Origin: Rhodococcus ruber NBRC 15591
GTDB taxonomy: Bacteria; Actinomycetota; Actinomycetes; Mycobacteriales; Mycobacteriaceae
Direction of reading: 5' to 3'
NCBI RefSeq assembly: GCF_001894945.1
Contig: NZ_BCXE01000010.1
Location: forward strand, 110,028-174,027
Length of the DNA: 64,000 bases
Part shown: one piece after another, positions 41,899 to 51,371 of the stretch
How the letters are laid out: each line of letters opens with the position of its first letter
How positions within the stretch are numbered: the first letter of the stretch is position 1
The notes under the pieces: generated by a model
The model's input: the letters and a program-made list of their open reading frames with translations, nothing else
Database searches by the model: none
Told to the model about the DNA's origin: nothing
Made by a program: the position numbers and the translations under genes

Positions 41899-43405
41899 TC
41901 GGCGCGGCCGTCAGGATCGGCCACAACCACACGAAGTTCGCCACCACCAGGCCGACGTAGAGGCACACGACCAGCAGACCGGTCGACCGCCGCTCGGTCG
42001 AGGCCCGCGGCGATCCGAGCACGTCGCCGAGCACCAGTGTCAGCCCCATGACCAGGAACGGCGCGAGCGGAACCGCGTAGAAGTAGTACATCTGCCGGTC
42101 GAGCGTGGCGAACCACGGCAGCAACGTCGCCGCGTACCCGGTGAGCACCGCGGCCCACCGCCAGTCCCGCCGCACCAGCAGTTGCCATCCGCCCCACACG
42201 AGCATCGGCAGTGCCAGCCACCACATCGCCGGGGTGCCCACCAGCATGACGGCCTTGACGCACTGCTCACCGCCGCACCCACGGATCTGCTCGCCGTCGG
42301 CGAAGTAGTACAGCATCGGACGCAACCCCATCGGCCACGTCCACGGCTTGGACTCCCACGGATGCACGTTGCCGGCCGAGTTCGTCAGACCCGAGTGGAA
42401 CTCGAGCACGGAGGCGCTGTAGTACCACAGCGAGCGCAGCGCGTCCGGCACGAACGAGAACGCCCCGTCCGTGCCGATCTGCCGGCCCACCGCATGCCGG
42501 TACACCCCGGTCTCGCCCGCGAACCACGCCCAGAACGTCGCCAGATACACGGCCAGCGGCACCACCACGAGCGCGTAGAGGGCCGGGCCGACGTCACGCA
42601 GACCGGTCCCGAGCCACGGTCGTCGCACGCCGTAGGCGCGGCGCGCGGCGACGTCGAACGCCACCGACATCAACCCGAAGAACGCGATCAGATACAGCCC
42701 CGACCACTTCGTGCCCACCGCCAGGCCCAGCAGCACACCGGCCCCGAACCGCCACCACCGCACGCCCAGCCGGGGACCCCACACCGTGTCGGCGATGCGT
42801 CCCTCGGCGTGCACGCGCGCCATCCGCGCCCGCACCTCGTCCCGGTCGACGATCAGGCACCCGAACGCGGCGACCGCGAACAGCGCCAGGAAGATGTCCA
42901 GCATCCCGAGGCGCGACGAGACGAAGGTGACGCCGTCGGCGATCAGGAGAATCCCGGCCAGACCGCCGAGCAGGGTCGAGCGGGTCAACCGCCGCACGAT
43001 CCGCACCACCAGCAGGACCAGCAACGTCCCGGCGACGGCGGCCGAGAACCGCCATCCCCACCCGTTGTAACCGAACAACGCCTCGCCGAGCGCGATGAGC
43101 TGCTTGCCCACCGGTGGGTGCACGACGAGGCCGTAGCCGGGGTTGTCCTCGATCCCGCCGCCGGTGAGCACCTGCCAGCCCTGCGGGGCGTAGTGCTTCT
43201 CGTCGAACACCGGCGTCTTCGCGTCGGTGGGGTAGTGCAGCATCGTGAACCGGGTGATCGCCGCGATCGCGGTGACGAACAGCGTCACCACCCAGCCCCG
43301 GCCGCGGTCGACCGGACCGAAATCCGATGCCGGCACCGTCGGACCCGGGCTGTGCATCCGGCGACGGTCCGATGCCTCGGCAGGGCGCTCGTCCGTCACG
43401 GTCAC
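41849..43405 (-). CDS. pmt: Protein O-mannosyltransferase (PMT family)
   Basis: 518 residues, about eleven membrane helices. The first extracytoplasmic loop has PVFDEKHYAPQGW, with the acidic DE pair needed for catalysis, and LVVHPPVGKQLIALGE. Later FAVAAFGC, GTKWSGLYLIAFFG and PWFATLDRQMYYFYAVPLAPF are PMT-family regions. The enzyme transfers mannose from polyprenyl-phosphomannose to secreted proteins, a modification needed for envelope proteins in mycobacteria (Rv1002c). It is divergent from rsmI, with only 23 bp between the start codons, again the mycobacterial arrangement. Confidence 0.95.
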   Translation of the reverse strand: MTVTDERPAEASDRRRMHSPGPTVPASDFGPVDRGRGWVVTLFVTAIAAITRFTMLHYPTDAKTPVFDEKHYAPQGWQVLTGGGIEDNPGYGLVVHPPVGKQLIALGEALFGYNGWGWRFSAAVAGTLLVLLVVRIVRRLTRSTLLGGLAGILLIADGVTFVSSRLGMLDIFLALFAVAAFGCLIVDRDEVRARMARVHAEGRIADTVWGPRLGVRWWRFGAGVLLGLAVGTKWSGLYLIAFFGLMSVAFDVAARRAYGVRRPWLGTGLRDVGPALYALVVVPLAVYLATFWAWFAGETGVYRHAVGRQIGTDGAFSFVPDALRSLWYYSASVLEFHSGLTNSAGNVHPWESKPWTWPMGLRPMLYYFADGEQIRGCGGEQCVKAVMLVGTPAMWWLALPMLVWGGWQLLVRRDWRWAAVLTGYAATLLPWFATLDRQMYYFYAVPLAPFLVMGLTLVLGDVLGSPRASTERRSTGLLVVCLYVGLVVANFVWLWPILTAAPITVETWHQQLWLPSWR

Positions 43406-43428
43406 GTCCCGATCGTAGGCTGAGGCGC

Positions 43429-44289
43429 ATGCAGCCAGACAATCCGGGACAGGGCCGGCTCGTGCTCGCCGCCACCCCCATGGGCGACATCGGCGACGCC
43501 TCCAAACGGCTCTGCGACGCGCTCGGCACCGCCGACGTCGTCGCGGCCGAGGACACCCGTCGGACCCGGTCGCTCGCCGCCGCGCTGGGGGTCACCGTCA
43601 CCGGGCGGGTGGTCAGCTTCTACGACCAGGTGGAGTCCGCCCGGACCCCGGCGCTGGTCGCCGACATCGAGGCGGGCCGGACGGTGCTGCTGGTCACCGA
43701 CGCCGGGATGCCGTCCGTCAGCGATCCCGGCTACCGGCTGGTGGCGGCGTGCGTCGCGGCCGGGCTGCCCGTCACGTGCCTGCCCGGTCCCTCCGCGGTG
43801 ACCACCGCGCTCGCGCTGTCCGGTCTGCCGGTCGAGCGGTTCTGCTTCGAGGGCTTCCCGCCCCGCAAGGCCGGCGCGCGTCGCGCGTGGCTGCAGACCC
43901 TGACCGCCGAGCCGCGCGCGGTGGTGTTCTTCGAGGCCCCGCACCGCCTCGCCGCGTGCCTGGCCGACGCGGTCGACGTGCTCGGCGGGCAGCGACGCGC
44001 CGCGGTGTGCCGGGAACTGACCAAGACCTACGAGGAGGTGCGGCGCGGCACGCTCGCGGAGCTGGCGCAGTGGGCCGCCGAGAGTGCCCGCGGCGAGATC
44101 ACCGTCGTGCTCGAGGGCGCCTCGGCGCAGGTGGCGGAGCCTGCCGACCTGGTCGACGCGGTCGAACAGCTCGTGGCGGACGGGGTGCGGCTGAAGGACG
44201 CGTGCGCCCAGGTCGCGACCGCCGGGGTCTCCAAACGCGAACTGTACGACGCGGTACTGGCCGCGCGGCAGGACGAGTCGTCGTCGTAG
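43429..44289 (+). CDS. rsmI: 16S rRNA (cytidine-1402-2'-O)-methyltransferase RsmI
   Basis: 286 residues from the ATG at 43429. The tetrapyrrole-methylase fold is seen in LVLAATPMGDIGDASKRL, VVAAEDTRRTRSLAAALG, VTDAGMPSVSDPGYRLVAACVAAG, LPGPSAVTTALALSG and ELTKTYEEVRRG. The enzyme methylates the ribose of C1402 in the decoding centre of the small subunit. It shares the intergenic promoter region with pmt. Confidence 0.95.
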   Translation: MQPDNPGQGRLVLAATPMGDIGDASKRLCDALGTADVVAAEDTRRTRSLAAALGVTVTGRVVSFYDQVESARTPALVADIEAGRTVLLVTDAGMPSVSDPGYRLVAACVAAGLPVTCLPGPSAVTTALALSGLPVERFCFEGFPPRKAGARRAWLQTLTAEPRAVVFFEAPHRLAACLADAVDVLGGQRRAAVCRELTKTYEEVRRGTLAELAQWAAESARGEITVVLEGASAQVAEPADLVDAVEQLVADGVRLKDACAQVATAGVSKRELYDAVLAARQDESSS

Positions 44290-44322
44290 ACTCTGCCCCT
44301 TACCGCGCAGCAGGAGGTACGG

Positions 44323-45717
44323 ATGGAGTCGGTGAACGAATTCCTCGTCGAGGTCGCGTCGGTGGTATGGGGCCCGTACATGCTCATACCGCTGCTGCTG
44401 GGCACCGGCGTGATCCTGACGGTGCGGCTGCGGGGGGTGCAGTTCCGCAAGCTGTGGCCGGCCCTGCGGCTGGGGCTGATCATCCGGAAGGACCCGGACG
44501 CCACCGAAGGTGACATCTCTCAGTACCAGGCACTGACGACCGCCCTGGCCGCCACCGTGGGCGTCGGCAACATCGCCGGTGTCGCCACCGCCATCTACTT
44601 CGGCGGGCCGGGGGCTCTGTTCTGGATGTGGATCACCGGCCTCGTCGGCATGGCCAGCAAGTACTCCGAGGCGTTCCTCGGTGTCAAGTATCGCGTCACC
44701 GACGCCAAGGGCGAGCAGTCCGGCGGCCCGCAGTACTACCTGGCCCGCGCCATCCCCAACAAGTTCGGTCTGGTGCTGAGCCTGATGTTCGCGGTGTTCG
44801 CGGTGCTCGCCAGCTTCGGCATCGGCAACATGACGCAGGCCAACACCGTCGCCACCCAGATGGACTCCACGTTCGGGGTACCGACCTGGCTGTCCGGGAT
44901 CGTCATGACGGTGCTCGCCGCCGCGGTGCTGCTCGGCGGCATCAAGTCCATCGGCAGGGTCACCGCCGGATTCGTGCCCGCGATGATCCTGCTGTACGTC
45001 GGCGCCGGGATCATCGTCCTCGCGGTCAACATCACCGACATCCCCGAGGCGTTCGCCCTCGTGTTCACCGACGCATTCACCGGCACCGCCGCGACCGGCG
45101 GCTTCATCGGTTCGGTGTTCATGATCGCCCTGCGCTACGGCGTGGCCCGCGGCATCTTCTCCAACGAGTCCGGCATGGGCAGCGCCGCGATCGCCGCTGC
45201 CGCCGCGCAGACCACCCACCCGGTCCGGCAGGGCCTGGTGTCGATGACCCAGACCTTCATCGACACGATCATCGTCGTGACCTTCACGGGCATGGTCATC
45301 ATCACCACCGGAGCCTGGACATCCGGGGAGCAGGGCGCGGCGATGACCTCCCTCGCCTTCTCGGACGGCCTCGGCGGTGACTGGGGCAGCTGGATCGTCA
45401 CGATCTCCGTGGTGTTCTTCGCCTTCTCGACGATTCTCGGGTGGTCGTACTACGGCGACCGCTGCGTCGAACGTCTCGTCGGCCGCGGCGGCGTCCTCCC
45501 GTACCGGGCGATCTTCGTACTCGTCGTCTACGTCGGCGCCACCACCGAGCTCGAGGTGGTGTGGAACTTCTCCGATGTGATGAACGGCCTGATGGCACTG
45601 CCCAACCTGATCGGGCTGCTCATCCTCTCGGGACTCATCGCCCGCGAGACGAAGGAGTACCTCGCCCGGGATCCGTACCTGCTCGGCGCGAAGGACAGCC
45701 GCACGCCGACGCGGTAG
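44323..45717 (+). CDS. Sodium:alanine/glycine symporter (AGCS family)
   Basis: 464 residues with a strong ribosome binding site (AGGAGGT). About 10 to 11 membrane helices. The family signatures are present: [37 protein letters not shown] near the N terminus, [16 protein letters not shown] and [24 protein letters not shown] in the centre, and [13 protein letters not shown] near the end. It imports alanine or glycine with Na+. No metabolic gene for these amino acids is adjacent. It lies 33 bp after rsmI on the same strand. Confidence 0.95.
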   Translation: MESVNEFLVEVASVVWGPYMLIPLLLGTGVILTVRLRGVQFRKLWPALRLGLIIRKDPDATEGDISQYQALTTALAATVGVGNIAGVATAIYFGGPGALFWMWITGLVGMASKYSEAFLGVKYRVTDAKGEQSGGPQYYLARAIPNKFGLVLSLMFAVFAVLASFGIGNMTQANTVATQMDSTFGVPTWLSGIVMTVLAAAVLLGGIKSIGRVTAGFVPAMILLYVGAGIIVLAVNITDIPEAFALVFTDAFTGTAATGGFIGSVFMIALRYGVARGIFSNESGMGSAAIAAAAAQTTHPVRQGLVSMTQTFIDTIIVVTFTGMVIITTGAWTSGEQGAAMTSLAFSDGLGGDWGSWIVTISVVFFAFSTILGWSYYGDRCVERLVGRGGVLPYRAIFVLVVYVGATTELEVVWNFSDVMNGLMALPNLIGLLILSGLIARETKEYLARDPYLLGAKDSRTPTR

Positions 45718-45730
45718 CCGCGGCCGGGCG

Positions 45731-45844
45731 TTACGGCGCGGCCGAGGAGAGCGCGACGATCAGCAGCACGGCGACCGCGACGATCAGGGCCGCGACCAAC
45801 GTGGGCGGAACGCCGTGGACGATCCGGTCGACGAGCTTGTACAC
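45731..45844 (-). CDS. 37-residue single-pass membrane microprotein
   Basis: GTG at 45844 with GAGGGACC just before it. The N-terminal part is a short amphipathic segment (YKLVDRIVHGVPP), followed by one membrane helix (TLVAALIVAVAVLLIVALSS). The frame upstream of the GTG is Arg/Gly-rich and looks non-coding. The stop lies 13 bp from that of the convergent symporter gene. No family is recognised; the layout resembles small membrane modulators but no role is implied. Confidence 0.5.
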   Translation of the reverse strand: MYKLVDRIVHGVPPTLVAALIVAVAVLLIVALSSAAP

Positions 45845-46100
45845 GGTCCCTCGGTTCGGGTCGCGCGCCGCCTTCCCTCCGCACCGGGCGGAACCACCCC
45901 TCGTCGGGTTCCGGCCGGTGTGGAGGTGCAGCGCGTCGCGGGGTCTTCCCGCTCGGGAACAACTCTGTCGGGGATATCCCGGGTGACCAACCGGTTCGCG
46001 TCCCGCTCGCGATATCATCCCAGGTCAGGACCGGTGAGGAGTTTTTCCGCAGCGGACGATCCGGGCCCTCGGGGGGTGCGGAGCAGGGAGGATGCGGGAG

Positions 46101-49100
46101 ATGGAACCGGTCGACGAGCGAACCGCGGCGGAGCCCCGGCAGCTGTTCGCCGACCAGCTCCGGACTCTGTTCGCGGCGGCGGGACGTCCCGCGCTCAAGA
46201 AGGTCGCCTCCGAGGCGTCGGCCGTCGCCCGCTCCGTGGGCAGCGAGCGCACCGTGTCCGTGCAGCGGATCAGCGACTGGCGATCCGGTGCCCGGGTACC
46301 CGCCACGTTCGAGACGATCCGTCCGGTCCTGGTGGTGCTGATCCGCTCCGCCCGGGCCCTGCACGCGCAGCCGCCGACGCCCGGCCTCTACTCGATCAAG
46401 CAGTGGGAGCGGTGGTGGGAACACGCCCGGGGACCGGCCGGGCGGGCCCGGACGGAGCCCACCGAGCCGCCCGCCGCGGCACTGCCCCCCGGCGTGCGGC
46501 CCTACCGCGGTCTCGAGGCGTACCGCGATCGGGACGCGCAGCTGTTCTTCGGCCGGGCCCGGAGCGTGCGCGAACTCGCCGAGACCGTCGTCGCCGCCCA
46601 CGGTCACGGCATCGTGGTGGTGACCGGTGCCTCCGGCGTCGGCAAGTCCTCCCTCGTGCAGGCCGGCCTGGTCCCGGAACTGTGCCGTGACGACCGTTGG
46701 CGGCCGGTGGTCCTGACCCCGGGACGGCACCCGGTGGCGCAGCTCGTCGAGTGCGTACCCGAACTCGCCGACATCTCGGATGCGGACGAGCCGACCGCGG
46801 TGGCGCGGCTGCACGCCGCCGCCGCCCGAGAGGGCGGCGCGGGCCTGCTGATCGTCGTCGACCAGATCGAGGAGCTGTTCACCCACTGCGAGGACGCGGC
46901 CGAACGCTCGGCGTTCCTCGCGCTGCTCGATCAGGCCGCGACCGTCGGTGACGGCGACACACCGGTCTCGGTGGTGGCCACGCTGAGATCGGACTTCTAC
47001 GAGCGGGCCGTGACCTATCCCGTGCTGGCCCGGGCGCTGGAGCGGCACAGCAAGACGGTCCAGCCCCTGACCCGGGACGACCTGGTCGAGGTGATCACCG
47101 CGCCGGCGCGGTTGCTCGGTCTGCGGTTCGAGCCGGGCCTGGTCGAACTGATCCTGCACGACCTCGGAGTGCTGACCGACGACGACGTCGGCGGGGCCGA
47201 ACTGCCCCTGCTGTCACACCTGCTCGACGCCCTGTGGGAACGCCGGCGCGGCGGTCACCTGACCGTGGCCGGGTACCGCGCTACCGGCGGGGTACGCGGA
47301 TCGATCGCGGCGAGCGCGGAACGTGCGTGGGAAGAGCTCGACGACCGCGGCCGCCGACTCGCGCGCGCGATGCTCGTCCACCTGGTCTACGTGACCGGCA
47401 CCGGCACCGACGTGAAGATCCGGCGCCCGCTGGATCGGCTGCTCGCCGCCGCCGGCGACGACGCCGAGGCGGGACGCCGGGTGGTCGACCACTTCGTCAC
47501 CGCCCGCGTCCTCGTCGTCGACGACGGCAGCGTCGAGCTGGTTCACGACACGGTCATCGACGCCTGGCCGCGCCTGAAGTCGTGGATCCGGGCCGACCGC
47601 TCGTACGCTGCGCTGCGCCAGCAGATCGAGGCGGACGCGGCAGGCTGGGTCGCGGGCCGCCGGCACGCGGACCTGCTGTACCAACGGGGCCGGATGGACC
47701 TCGTCGCCGAGCACGAGGATCGGGAGCTCGTGGGGCGGGCCCCGGCCGGCGGTGTCGAGACCGCGCTCAGCCCGACAGCGGTGGCCTTTCTCCGGGAGTC
47801 GCGACGGCAGATCCGTCGCCGGACCCGCGTCCGCAACGGTGCCATCGCCGCCCTCGTGCTCTCCACCGTCGTCGCGGTGGTGATGGGGACGCTGGCCTGG
47901 GCCGGCAAGAGCCGCGCCGAGGCCGAGCGCAGTGCCGCCCAGTTCCAGCAGGTCGTCGCGCTCGCCGACTCCATGCAGGAGCGGGACCCGTCCACCGCGG
48001 CCCAGCTGGCGCTCGCGGCGTGGCGCCTGCGTCCGGACAGCGAGGTCGCGTATTCGCGGCTCGTCGCGACCGAGCAGATGCCGCTGGCACTGCCCGTGGA
48101 GGGTCACAGCGGTCCGGTCTACGGGCTGGCGATCGCCCCGGACGGCACGACCCTGGCCTCGGCGAGCGACGACGGCAGTGTCCGCCTGTGGGATCTGTCC
48201 GACCGGGGCGCGCCGCGGCCGCTCGGAGCGCTGGTGTCCGACGAGCCCGAGTATCTGGCCTCGGTCGCCTTCAGCCCGGACGGCACCCTGCTCGCGGCGG
48301 GTGGTGCAACAGGTGCGGTGTGGATCTGGGACGTCACCGACCGGGACCGGCCCGTCGCGCTGCTGACCGGCGAGGTGTTCGTGCCGGAGGTCGTCCACAA
48401 TGTGCGGTTCGGCCCGGACGGCCGGTCGCTCGCGGTGCCGTACGACAACGGATCGGTCGTGCTCGTCGACACGAGCGAGCCCCGGACGCGGGGATTTCCC
48501 CGCACCGTCCTGCCCGCGCACGGCGCGGCGGTGCGCACCGTGGCGTTCCACCCCGGCGGTACCGTGCTGGCCACGTCGAGCGACGATCGGTCGGTGCGGC
48601 TGTGGGATGTGACCGACCCGGCCGCCGCCGTGCCCGTCGGCGCTGCGCTGACCGGTTTCCGCGACGTGGCGCACTCCGTCGCGTTCGCCCCCGACGGCCG
48701 GACCCTCGCGGTCAGCAGCGACGACGGTGTCGTCACGATGTTCGACACCACGGACCCGGCGGCGGTGCGCCCGACCGGCCCTCCCGTGCAGGCGCACACC
48801 GGCGGGGTGTGGACCGTCGCGTTCGCACCCGACGGCCGCACCCTGGCGAGCGCGTCGTGGGACGGGACCGCGAAGCTGTGGGCGGTCGACCCGAAGACGC
48901 GGACGATCGACGAGATGCGGCCGGCCCTCGCAGGCAACGGCGGCGGCGTCCCCGCGCTCGCGTTCACCCCCGACGGCGCCGCGTTGGTCACCGGCGGGCA
49001 CGACGGCAACATCCGGATCTGGACGCTGCCGCGCGGACGCGTCGCGGTCGCGGACTCTGCGCTGACGCTGCCCGCGATCGATCGCTCCGGCTCGTTCGTC

Positions 49101-50084
49101 GCCACCGGCGGGTACAACTCCTCCGTGCCGCTGTGGCGGATCGGCTCCGACGGGCACTGGGCGCCGCTCGGCGTCGTGGATCGTCCCAGACCGGTGGGCG
49201 GCGCGGTGACCACCGCCCTGTCGCCCTCCGCCGCGACTCTGGTCACCGCCTCGACGACCGACGGCGAGATCCACCTGTGGGATGTCCGCGACCCCACGGC
49301 CCCGCGGCTGTGGGTGGACCCGATCGTGACCGAGACCCGGTTCACGTCCGAACTCGACTTCGGCCCCGGGGGCACCACCCTCGTCACCGGCCACGACGAC
49401 CACTCTCTCGTGCTGTGGGACGTGTCGGATCCGGCGCGTCCGGTGCGCCGGGGAGCACCGCTGCGGGGCCCGACGAATCTCGTGCGGGCGGCCGCGTTCA
49501 CGCCGGACGGCCGGCATCTGGTCGTGACCAGCGCGGACGGCTCGCTCTATGCGTGGGACGTCACCGATCCGTCCGCCCCCGTCGCGCTGCCGGTGTCGGA
49601 CGGTCACACCGCCGGCGTCAACGCCCTCGCGTTCAGCGCCGACGGCAACGTCCTCGCCACCGGCGGCGACGACCACACGGTCCGCGTGTGGGACCGCGGA
49701 CCCGACGGATCGTTCACCGTCCGGCCCGACGCGCTGCACGGCCACACCGGCACCGTCTACTCGGTGTCCGTCACCCCGAACGGCGGCGAGGTGGTCAGCG
49801 GCAGCGACGACGGCACGGTACGACTGTGGCACGTCGCCGACTCGGAGCACATGCACCCGGTGGGCGGCCCGATCACCGAGATCGGTGTCGGACGGTGGCA
49901 GGTCGGCTTCCTGCCGGGCCGCAACGCCGTGATCGCGGCGGGCGGCGACGGGACGGTGCGCACCTGGAGCCTGGACGTCGAGTCGATCGTCGCGCGGATC
50001 TGCGCCTCGACGACGGGCCGGATCACCGAGACGCTGCCACAGTCCGATCTGCCGGTGGCCGGCCGGACGGTGTGCGAGGGCTGA
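46101..50084 (+). CDS. Giant STAND (nSTAND1) NTPase with C-terminal double WD40 propeller
   Basis: 1327 residues from the ATG at 46101, with GGAGG nine bases upstream; an ATG at 46092 is also in frame. Order: an N-terminal helical/HTH-like region (VQRISDWRSGARVPATFETI, about 55-75); the STAND NTPase with Walker A TGASGVGKSS (about 175-185), Walker B-like LLIVVDQIEELF and the PYRGLEAYRDRDAQLFFGR entry motif typical of nSTAND1; winged-helix and sensor helices; one membrane helix (near 580-605); then 14 WD40 repeats from about 665 to the end, enough for two seven-bladed propellers. Repeats end in LWDVT/VRLWD-type strands. Such proteins are signal-sensing switches, and some relatives serve in defence or development. 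The ligand is unknown. The 3' end overlaps pabB by 62 bp. Confidence 0.88.
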   Translation: MEPVDERTAAEPRQLFADQLRTLFAAAGRPALKKVASEASAVARSVGSERTVSVQRISDWRSGARVPATFETIRPVLVVLIRSARALHAQPPTPGLYSIKQWERWWEHARGPAGRARTEPTEPPAAALPPGVRPYRGLEAYRDRDAQLFFGRARSVRELAETVVAAHGHGIVVVTGASGVGKSSLVQAGLVPELCRDDRWRPVVLTPGRHPVAQLVECVPELADISDADEPTAVARLHAAAAREGGAGLLIVVDQIEELFTHCEDAAERSAFLALLDQAATVGDGDTPVSVVATLRSDFYERAVTYPVLARALERHSKTVQPLTRDDLVEVITAPARLLGLRFEPGLVELILHDLGVLTDDDVGGAELPLLSHLLDALWERRRGGHLTVAGYRATGGVRGSIAASAERAWEELDDRGRRLARAMLVHLVYVTGTGTDVKIRRPLDRLLAAAGDDAEAGRRVVDHFVTARVLVVDDGSVELVHDTVIDAWPRLKSWIRADRSYAALRQQIEADAAGWVAGRRHADLLYQRGRMDLVAEHEDRELVGRAPAGGVETALSPTAVAFLRESRRQIRRRTRVRNGAIAALVLSTVVAVVMGTLAWAGKSRAEAERSAAQFQQVVALADSMQERDPSTAAQLALAAWRLRPDSEVAYSRLVATEQMPLALPVEGHSGPVYGLAIAPDGTTLASASDDGSVRLWDLSDRGAPRPLGALVSDEPEYLASVAFSPDGTLLAAGGATGAVWIWDVTDRDRPVALLTGEVFVPEVVHNVRFGPDGRSLAVPYDNGSVVLVDTSEPRTRGFPRTVLPAHGAAVRTVAFHPGGTVLATSSDDRSVRLWDVTDPAAAVPVGAALTGFRDVAHSVAFAPDGRTLAVSSDDGVVTMFDTTDPAAVRPTGPPVQAHTGGVWTVAFAPDGRTLASASWDGTAKLWAVDPKTRTIDEMRPALAGNGGGVPALAFTPDGAALVTGGHDGNIRIWTLPRGRVAVADSALTLPAIDRSGSFVATGGYNSSVPLWRIGSDGHWAPLGVVDRPRPVGGAVTTALSPSAATLVTASTTDGEIHLWDVRDPTAPRLWVDPIVTETRFTSELDFGPGGTTLVTGHDDHSLVLWDVSDPARPVRRGAPLRGPTNLVRAAAFTPDGRHLVVTSADGSLYAWDVTDPSAPVALPVSDGHTAGVNALAFSADGNVLATGGDDHTVRVWDRGPDGSFTVRPDALHGHTGTVYSVSVTPNGGEVVSGSDDGTVRLWHVADSEHMHPVGGPITEIGVGRWQVGFLPGRNAVIAAGGDGTVRTWSLDVESIVARICASTTGRITETLPQSDLPVAGRTVCEG

Positions 50085-51321
50085 GCCCCAGGATGCTGGC
50101 GGCCTTGTCGAGGCACTCCTGCCATTCGGCGTCCGGATCGGAATCGATGGTGATGCCGCCGCCGACGCCGAGCCCGCACGAGCCCGGCGTGTCCGCGTCC
50201 CCGCGGCCGAACTCGACGGTGCGGATCGCCACGTTCAGTTCCACCCCGGCGACGGGACTAGCCATGCCCACCGTGCCGCAGTACACGCCCCGCGGGTGCG
50301 GCTCCCAGACCTGCAGGAACTCCCGCGCCCGGATCTTGGGGCAGCCGGTCACCGACGCCGGGGGGAATGCCGCATCGAGCAACCGCGCGGTGTCCACCCC
50401 GATCCGCAACGAGGCCGCGACGGTGGACACCAGGTGCCAGACCCCGGGGGCCGGATGCACCCCGAGCAGGTCCGGCACGGTGACGCTCCCCGTCTCGGCA
50501 ACGCGCCCCAGGTCGTTGCGCACGAGGTCCACGATCATCACGTTCTCCGCGACGTCCTTGACGGACGCGCGCAACCGGGCCGGATCGGCGCCGATCGGGA
50601 GCGTGCCCTTGATCGGGCTCGACGTCACCCGGTCGCCGTGGCGCGCGAGGAACAACTCCGGTGACAGGGACGCGACCGCACCCCAGTCGCCCGCGACGTA
50701 CGCCGCCCGGGCCGGGGCGGTGCGCTCGATCCCGTCGGCGAAGAAGTGCAGCGGACTGCCGGACCAGGCACCGGTGAAACGAGTGCACACGCACGCCTGG
50801 TAGACCTCGCCGGCGCGGATCGCCTCGAGGCATTGCCGCACGCCGCGGCGGTGGGCGTCGCGATCGGGCGGTGTCCAGTCGATGCGCCACGGTGCCCGAG
50901 CGGAGGCGTCGGGCGCCTCGCGGACGGCGGCGGCGAGCCCGGCCGGGCACGCCGCGTCGGTGAGGCTCTCGTACCACCAGCAGCCGTCGTGGTCGAGCCG
51001 CAGGACGGTGTCCGTCCATCCTCCGGCCGCGCGAGGCAGCGCCGGGTGGGTGGGCGTGCGGTCCGGATATGCGAGATAGCCGATCCACCCCCCGCCGACG
51101 ACCGGTTCGCCGCGGCCCGGGGCCGAGCGGCCGCGCAGGACGAAGGCGTCGGCCGGTGGGGTGGCGACGGCACGCACGTGGGGCGCGAGGACCGCAGCTG
51201 CGCCGAACCACGTTCCGGTCAGTGCAGCCGGTGGCGGGGCGCCCGCCGCCTCGGCCCGGGCGCCCAGCAGTCGCAGCACCTGCGCCGGGCTGCCCCCGGT
51301 GCCGAGCCGTTCCATCCGCAT
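50023..51321 (-). CDS. pabB: Aminodeoxychorismate synthase component I
   Basis: 432 residues from the ATG at 51321 (a second ATG at 51315). The chorismate-binding domain is clear: YQACVCTRFTGAW, SPELFLARHGDRVTSSPIKGTLP, DLVRNDLGRVAE, HLVSTVAASL, AFPPASVTGCPKIRA, and GVYCGTVGMASP. The enzyme aminates chorismate to 4-amino-4-deoxychorismate for folate synthesis, using ammonia from a PabA subunit encoded elsewhere. The KGT and GCPK motifs help separate it from isochorismate synthases. In mycobacteria (Rv1005c) it also lies between rsmI and metS. Confidence 0.92.
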   Translation of the reverse strand: MRMERLGTGGSPAQVLRLLGARAEAAGAPPPAALTGTWFGAAAVLAPHVRAVATPPADAFVLRGRSAPGRGEPVVGGGWIGYLAYPDRTPTHPALPRAAGGWTDTVLRLDHDGCWWYESLTDAACPAGLAAAVREAPDASARAPWRIDWTPPDRDAHRRGVRQCLEAIRAGEVYQACVCTRFTGAWSGSPLHFFADGIERTAPARAAYVAGDWGAVASLSPELFLARHGDRVTSSPIKGTLPIGADPARLRASVKDVAENVMIVDLVRNDLGRVAETGSVTVPDLLGVHPAPGVWHLVSTVAASLRIGVDTARLLDAAFPPASVTGCPKIRAREFLQVWEPHPRGVYCGTVGMASPVAGVELNVAIRTVEFGRGDADTPGSCGLGVGGGITIDSDPDAEWQECLDKAASILGLSPRTPSGRPPADRTVAASR

Positions 51322-51371
51322 GGGCACAGCTTCCCACGCGGCCCCGGAACGGACCGAATCCCGCCGGGCGG

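Noticed and set aside
47214..49856. 880-codon open frame on the minus strand opposite the WD40 region
   Set aside because: GC-rich coding DNA leaves long antisense frames. The product is a low-complexity mix without domains, and the plus strand has 14 clear WD40 repeats.
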